A DNA stretch of 53,226 nucleotides, from NCBI GenBank assembly GCA_944324685.1, contig CALUXG010000018.1, forward strand, positions 1 to 53,226. The letters are read 5' to 3'. The position numbers and the translations under genes were made by a program. How positions within the stretch are numbered: the stretch's first letter is position 1; each line of letters opens with the position of its first letter. The notes below the pieces were generated by a model. That model did not search any database. It saw nothing but the letters and a program-made list of their open reading frames with translations, and had not been told where the DNA came from. Below are positions 49,857 through 53,226 of this stretch, in pieces. Source of the DNA: an uncultured Elusimicrobiales bacterium (lineage in GTDB: Bacteria; Elusimicrobiota; Elusimicrobia; Elusimicrobiales; Elusimicrobiaceae).

Positions 49857-49886
49857 TAAAATCCGCCCTTAAAAGGGCGGATTTTA
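49857..49886. terminator. Bidirectional terminator at the right edge of the phage cassette
   Basis: The 14-bp stem TAAAATCCGCCCTT/AAGGGCGGATTTTA has a two-base loop and A/T flanks on both sides. It closes the lysis genes on the plus strand. Confidence 0.8.
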
Positions 49887-49894
49887 TGGATTAA

Positions 49895-49926
49895 AAAAAC
49901 CCGCTTCCTTGCGGGAGCGGGTTTTT
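49895..49926 (-). terminator. Terminator of the pilin gene at 49931
   Basis: An 11-bp stem AAAAACCCGCT/AGCGGGTTTTT is followed by a T run on the minus strand. It lies five bases after the pilin stop. Confidence 0.85.
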
Positions 49927-49930
49927 GAAA

Positions 49931-50395
49931 CTAGAAGTCACTGTTTTTGCCGGAGGTGATGGCATTGCAAATCTTAGTGCCGTCATCGTCCGCGCCGGTG
50001 CAGCTGCGTACAGCCGTTCCATCCGCATTTACCACGGTTTGCAGAGAATAGTTGGAGTCGGTGCCGTCGCTGTTAATGCGCTGGGCCGTAATGGTATAGG
50101 TCGCCGTACCGGTGCCGCTGATTTTAAAGTTTTTCGTCTTAGCCGTGCAGCTGCCTCCGGTGCAGGTAACGCTGGGCAGTTCAATATCCAAGGATTCCAA
50201 GTCCGTCCCCGGGAAAGTACCGGTCTGCAAGCGATAGCGTTCGGCCGCATAGCGCAGCGTACCCATCAGCGTAATAGCCTCCGTAGAGCGGGATTTCTCC
50301 ACGGCGGTGGTGTATTGCGGCAAAGCAATTGCCGACAGAATGCCGATGATCAGCACGACCACCAGCAATTCAATTAAGGTAAAACCTTTTTTCAT
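49931..50395 (-). CDS. Type IV pilin, major-pilin type
   Basis: This 154-residue prepilin has leader MKKG and mature start FTLIELLVVVLIIGILSAIALPQYTTAVEKSR (shown only as a textbook-like helix, residues 5-36). Glu +5 is present. The globular part is rich in Thr, Gly and Ser, with two Cys pairs (CTGGSC and CTGADDDGTKIC), the latter a likely D-loop. AAGGAG lies before the ATG, and the gene has its own promoter and terminator. A strong single-gene unit of this type suits an abundant major subunit. That is an inference. It lies next to a Wzy_C/TPR gene in divergent orientation. Confidence 0.88.
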   Translation of the reverse strand: MKKGFTLIELLVVVLIIGILSAIALPQYTTAVEKSRSTEAITLMGTLRYAAERYRLQTGTFPGTDLESLDIELPSVTCTGGSCTAKTKNFKISGTGTATYTITAQRINSDGTDSNYSLQTVVNADGTAVRSCTGADDDGTKICNAITSGKNSDF

Positions 50396-50445
50396 AACCT
50401 TTTCTCCTTTTAACCACAAAATAAGCACAAACTATGCTCCTAAAT

Positions 50446-50473
50446 AGTATATCAAAAAAAATGGAAAAAACAA
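50446..50473 (-). promoter_or_regulatory. Promoter of the pilin gene at 49931
   Basis: On the minus strand TTGTTT and TATACT are separated by 16 bases, 50 bases before the start codon. The spacer contains a run of eight T. Confidence 0.65.
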
Positions 50474-50550
50474 GGGTGTTTTCAGTACGGACTTTTTGAA
50501 AGGAAAGCTTTTTCCGTCTTCATTTGCGAAAAAATTGATACTATATATAC

Positions 50551-52962
50551 ATGGGTAAAAAGGCTCGTAAAACCAAACATTCTCCCTTGGCGGCTGCCGC
50601 GTCTCGTTCGGCCGCCGTTGCGCAGACGGCGGAGGGAAAGACTTCTTTTGTTTCTTTTATTGACAAAGCCCTTTCGTGGGGGTTGGGGCTTTTGTGTTTG
50701 TTTGTAAGCATCAGTTTTTATACGGGCCTTACTTATGATACGGCTTATGTCAAAATTACCTTGCTGCAAACGGGGGCAACGGCGCTGATTGCTTTGTGGC
50801 TGTCCTTGCTGTTGGTACAGAAACGCTGCCCCGTAACGCGCCGAAACCTGCCTTGGCTGCTGCCTTTTTTGATTTATTTCGGATGGAATTTTTTAGGTTA
50901 TGCCTTATCGGACTATAAGGCGGAAGGGTTTGACGAATTTTTCCGTTATGTTTTGTATTTTATGCTGGGATTGATGGTGCTGGACCGTTTTACCCGCCAG
51001 AGCGTACGCATAGTGAGCAAGTGTATTGTGCTGGCGGCATGGATCAGCTGCCTGTATGGATTGGTGCAAATACTGGACCGCTGGCTGCCCGGACTGGACT
51101 TCTTGATGTGGAGAGGGTATTTCGGCACGCGTATTTTTTCCACACACGCCAATCCAAACTTTTTTGCCGATTTTGTTCTTTTTTCTTCTTTTATTGTTTT
51201 GGCGGAATTTTTACGCACCAGACAAAAACGCCTGTTGTTACTGCTGGGTGCGGCGGCGGTGAATTTATTTTTTACGGAAAGCAAGGGCGCATGGCTGGGC
51301 TTTGCCGCGGCGGCGGCTTTTTGTGCGGCGTTGTATACAAATGGCATCGGGGGATTGGCGGTAAAAACGCTGCGCAAAGTGAATATCGCCGCGGCGGCGC
51401 TGCTGTTGGGAGCCGTATTGCTGGCGGGCGCGTACGCTTCCAAACGTTTCCAATCCGTCAGTTTCCGTGCCTATACGTGGAGCAGTACTTTTGCCATGGT
51501 GCAGGACAGTCCTGTCATAGGTACGGGGCTGGGCAGTTTTAAGACGATTTATCCCGCTTACCGCAAACCGCAGATTTTCTATATAGAAAAAATGCACAAC
51601 AACGAAACCCAGCACGCCGAAAACGAATATTTAGAACAGTGGGCCACGGCGGGAACGGTGGGGTTGGCGGTATTTTTGTGGCTGTTGTTTTTTGTGTTGT
51701 ATGCTGCGGGCCGCCATTTGGCTTTGTGCGCCGCACAGGCGCGTGCGGCCGGACGGAAACCAAGCGGCCAAACATGGTGGCTTTTGGGATATTCGGCGGC
51801 GCTTTTCGGCATGCTGGTTCACAACTTTTTTGATATCAGCATGCGGTTTGCTTCTTCGGGACTTTTCTTTGCGGTGTTTTGCGCTTTGTTGCTTCGGCTT
51901 TGTATGCCCGAGCGGGAAACGGAGCCGGAGCCGGATCTGAAACCCGCGCCCGTGTGGTGGATAAGATGCCTGCAGCTGGCTCTTTTTGCCGGCGTATTGT
52001 ATTTGGCGGGTTATTATATTTATATGTTTGCACAGGTAGCGGGCCATATCGGCGTTAAAAATACAGGGGACGGAATGCTGCGAATCACCGCGTGGATCGT
52101 TCTGTGTGCGCTGACGTTTTTGGGCGCGTGGACGTATATGCGCGCGGCTTTTCTGGCACGTTGGGCGCGCGTGCCTGCGTTGTTGCTGCTGAGTATTTTG
52201 CCTCTGCAATGGGTGTTTGGATTTTTTGTATCGGACCATTGTTACGGCATGGCGACGGAATTTACGCGGCTTGGCATGTCGGGCGGAGTAGGGGCGTATT
52301 ATAACCCAAAAAACAGCGCCAAAGCACAAGCCGTCGCCAATATGCTGGACGGAGCGTTGGAATATTACACCAAAGCCATACGTTATAATCCTTTTGTGGC
52401 CGCTTATTACCAGTACCGTGCGTATGTCTTGCGCACCACCATGAATATGCAGCGTGTCTATGCCCCCATCAAAGGCGACGCCAAACCGCGTGCGGGAGAA
52501 GAACCGCTCAATGATTATGAACGCGTCTTGCGGGATTTGGACGTAGTGCGCCGGCGTTCGCCCAATCATGCGCTGCTGCATCAGACGTATGGAGAATTCT
52601 ATTATGGATATGCGGTGTATTACACGGAGCTGTCCAAAAAAGAATCGCTGGCTTACCAGCGGCGGGAGTATGAAAAAGAGGCCGTAAAAAATATGGAACT
52701 GGCCAAAAAAAGTTTTCAGCGTTCGTTGTTGCTTGACCCCGTCAATGAAGCTACGTATATGTTTTTAATCAGCATTGCCATGATGGAGCGCGACCCCGCC
52801 GGCGCGCAAGCGTGGATAGACGCCTATCGTCGGGGGCCCGAAGGCGTAACGGAGCCGGAATTTTTACAAACGCACAAACACAATGCGCGCATAGACGCGC
52901 AGGAGCGCCGCCTGCGCCAGCCGCCGTTTAATTATTTTCCGCCGGAAGAGAATGCAAAATGA
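50551..52962 (+). CDS. Wzy_C family (O-antigen ligase-like) membrane protein with TPR domain
   Basis: This 803-residue inner membrane protein has a basic N-terminus of about 35 residues, then ten or more membrane helices. Wzy_C motifs are STHANPNFFADFVLF, IGTGLGSFKTIYPAYR and ETQHAENEYLEQWATAGTVGLAVFL. Two extra helices follow around residues 475-560, then a soluble TPR-like end (about 600-803) with ALEYYTKAIRYNPFVAAYYQYRAYVL. It resembles the protein at 15351 in layout. Candidate roles are O-antigen ligase or pilin glycosyltransferase. No ribosome binding site is visible: the ATG follows TATATAC directly and an in-frame stop lies just upstream, so translation may be leaderless. Confidence 0.8.
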   Translation: MGKKARKTKHSPLAAAASRSAAVAQTAEGKTSFVSFIDKALSWGLGLLCLFVSISFYTGLTYDTAYVKITLLQTGATALIALWLSLLLVQKRCPVTRRNLPWLLPFLIYFGWNFLGYALSDYKAEGFDEFFRYVLYFMLGLMVLDRFTRQSVRIVSKCIVLAAWISCLYGLVQILDRWLPGLDFLMWRGYFGTRIFSTHANPNFFADFVLFSSFIVLAEFLRTRQKRLLLLLGAAAVNLFFTESKGAWLGFAAAAAFCAALYTNGIGGLAVKTLRKVNIAAAALLLGAVLLAGAYASKRFQSVSFRAYTWSSTFAMVQDSPVIGTGLGSFKTIYPAYRKPQIFYIEKMHNNETQHAENEYLEQWATAGTVGLAVFLWLLFFVLYAAGRHLALCAAQARAAGRKPSGQTWWLLGYSAALFGMLVHNFFDISMRFASSGLFFAVFCALLLRLCMPERETEPEPDLKPAPVWWIRCLQLALFAGVLYLAGYYIYMFAQVAGHIGVKNTGDGMLRITAWIVLCALTFLGAWTYMRAAFLARWARVPALLLLSILPLQWVFGFFVSDHCYGMATEFTRLGMSGGVGAYYNPKNSAKAQAVANMLDGALEYYTKAIRYNPFVAAYYQYRAYVLRTTMNMQRVYAPIKGDAKPRAGEEPLNDYERVLRDLDVVRRRSPNHALLHQTYGEFYYGYAVYYTELSKKESLAYQRREYEKEAVKNMELAKKSFQRSLLLDPVNEATYMFLISIAMMERDPAGAQAWIDAYRRGPEGVTEPEFLQTHKHNARIDAQERRLRQPPFNYFPPEENAK

Positions 52963-53038
52963 CGGCGCGCAAAAATAAAACCGATGCAAAAACGTTTGAT
53001 TTTTGGTAAAATATATCAATAGTTAAGAAACGTTTTTC

Positions 53039-53111
53039 GCCAAGATAGCTCAGCTGGTAGAGCAGCCGCTTCGTAAGCGGCAGGTCCGGGGTTCGATCCC
53101 CCGTCTTGGCT
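53039..53111 (+). tRNA. tRNA-Thr (anticodon CGT)
   Basis: The acceptor stem GCCAAGA/TCTTGGC is followed by discriminator T, and the D-arm is TAGCTCAGCTGGTAGAGCA. The anticodon loop TTCGTAA gives CGT, and the T-loop is TTCGATC. CCA is not encoded. A terminator follows immediately. Confidence 0.95.
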
Positions 53112-53118
53112 GGATATA

Positions 53119-53145
53119 AAGCCCGCTTTCAAGCGGGCTTTTTTC
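53119..53145 (+). terminator. Terminator after tRNA-Thr
   Basis: The ten-bp stem AAGCCCGCTT/AAGCGGGCTT is followed by T residues on the plus strand. Further on, a GCACACCAA/TTGGTGTGC inverted repeat (53157-53178) without a T run lies near the window end. Confidence 0.88.
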
Positions 53146-53226
53146 AGGCAAGACAAGCACACCAACTGCTTGGTGTGCGGGGGGGAGCGAAAGACGGAGC
53201 GATGTTTTTGTTTGAGGCCTTAGGCC

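Noticed and set aside
32793-49930. Flanking att repeats for the phage cassette
   Set aside because: I compared the two borders by eye and found no direct repeat longer than a few bases. A tRNA gene lies at 53039 but is 3 kb outside the cassette.
53201-53226. Possible start of a plus-strand gene at the right edge
   Set aside because: GGAG precedes an ATG, but only eight codons are visible before the window ends.
1-53226. CRISPR array or insertion sequence
   Set aside because: No regularly spaced repeats were seen, and no open frame resembles a transposase or Cas protein.

Overview
The window looks like a chromosome segment of a Gram-negative, diderm bacterium with lipopolysaccharide (Kdo synthesis and Lpt export genes). 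The most likely lineage is Elusimicrobiota, inferred from the large number of class III (type IV pilin-like) prepilin genes scattered among housekeeping genes. This is inference; no 16S or ribosomal protein gene is present. The tRNAs lack an encoded CCA. Intrinsic terminators are frequent and often share a CCCGCTT stem. Promoters often carry a TTGCTATAAT or TTTGCTATCAT extended -10 box.

Layout. (1) 1-11.3 kb: a possible gene tail, then scattered pilin-like genes (480; a tandem trio at 2847-4386; 8746 on the minus strand) among an FKBP isomerase, GMP reductase, a minus-strand run kdsA / 55-aa membrane protein / kdsD / lptC / lptA-like / lptB, an AlbA_2 protein and an orphan MgtE_N-CBS protein. 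(2) 11.3-18 kb: trigger factor, tRNA-Leu and tRNA-Lys, a DUF885 protein that has lost its metallopeptidase residues, and an O-antigen-ligase-like protein with TPRs. (3) 18-32.8 kb: a plus-strand type IV pilus / type II secretion-like locus. It holds a TPR/OmpA-like protein with NPYAA repeats, fused PilM-PilN (GspL-like), PilO, PilP, secretin, PilB ATPase, PilC platform, three pilin-like proteins, GspI/J/K-like minor pilins and an exported MA-type metallopeptidase. (4) 33-49.9 kb: a podovirus-like structural cassette of the Bordetella phage BPP-1 capsid type. It runs terminase, portal, Bbp19-like, scaffold, Bbp17-like capsid, Bbp16-like cement, tail tube proteins, internal virion proteins, fiber, holin-like proteins and an overlapping spanin pair. 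Two minus-strand membrane-protein genes are inserted. No integrase, repressor, replication gene, or recognisable endolysin is visible. (5) 49.9-53.2 kb: a pilin gene of major-pilin type, a second Wzy_C/TPR protein and tRNA-Thr.

How it fits together. PilB/PilC drive assembly, PilMN-O-P align the inner membrane platform with the secretin, and the minor pilins probably form the tip. The many other pilins would be alternative subunits or pseudopilins. The two Wzy_C/TPR proteins next to pilus genes may attach glycans to LPS or to pilins. The phage cassette sits inside the pilus neighbourhood. It is led by a consensus promoter (TTGACA-N17-TATAAT) whose transcription start falls on a TACAAACA-N6-TGTTTGTA palindrome followed by a T run. 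With no lysogeny or replication genes in view, it could be a decayed prophage, a prophage whose early genes lie elsewhere, or a host-controlled particle.
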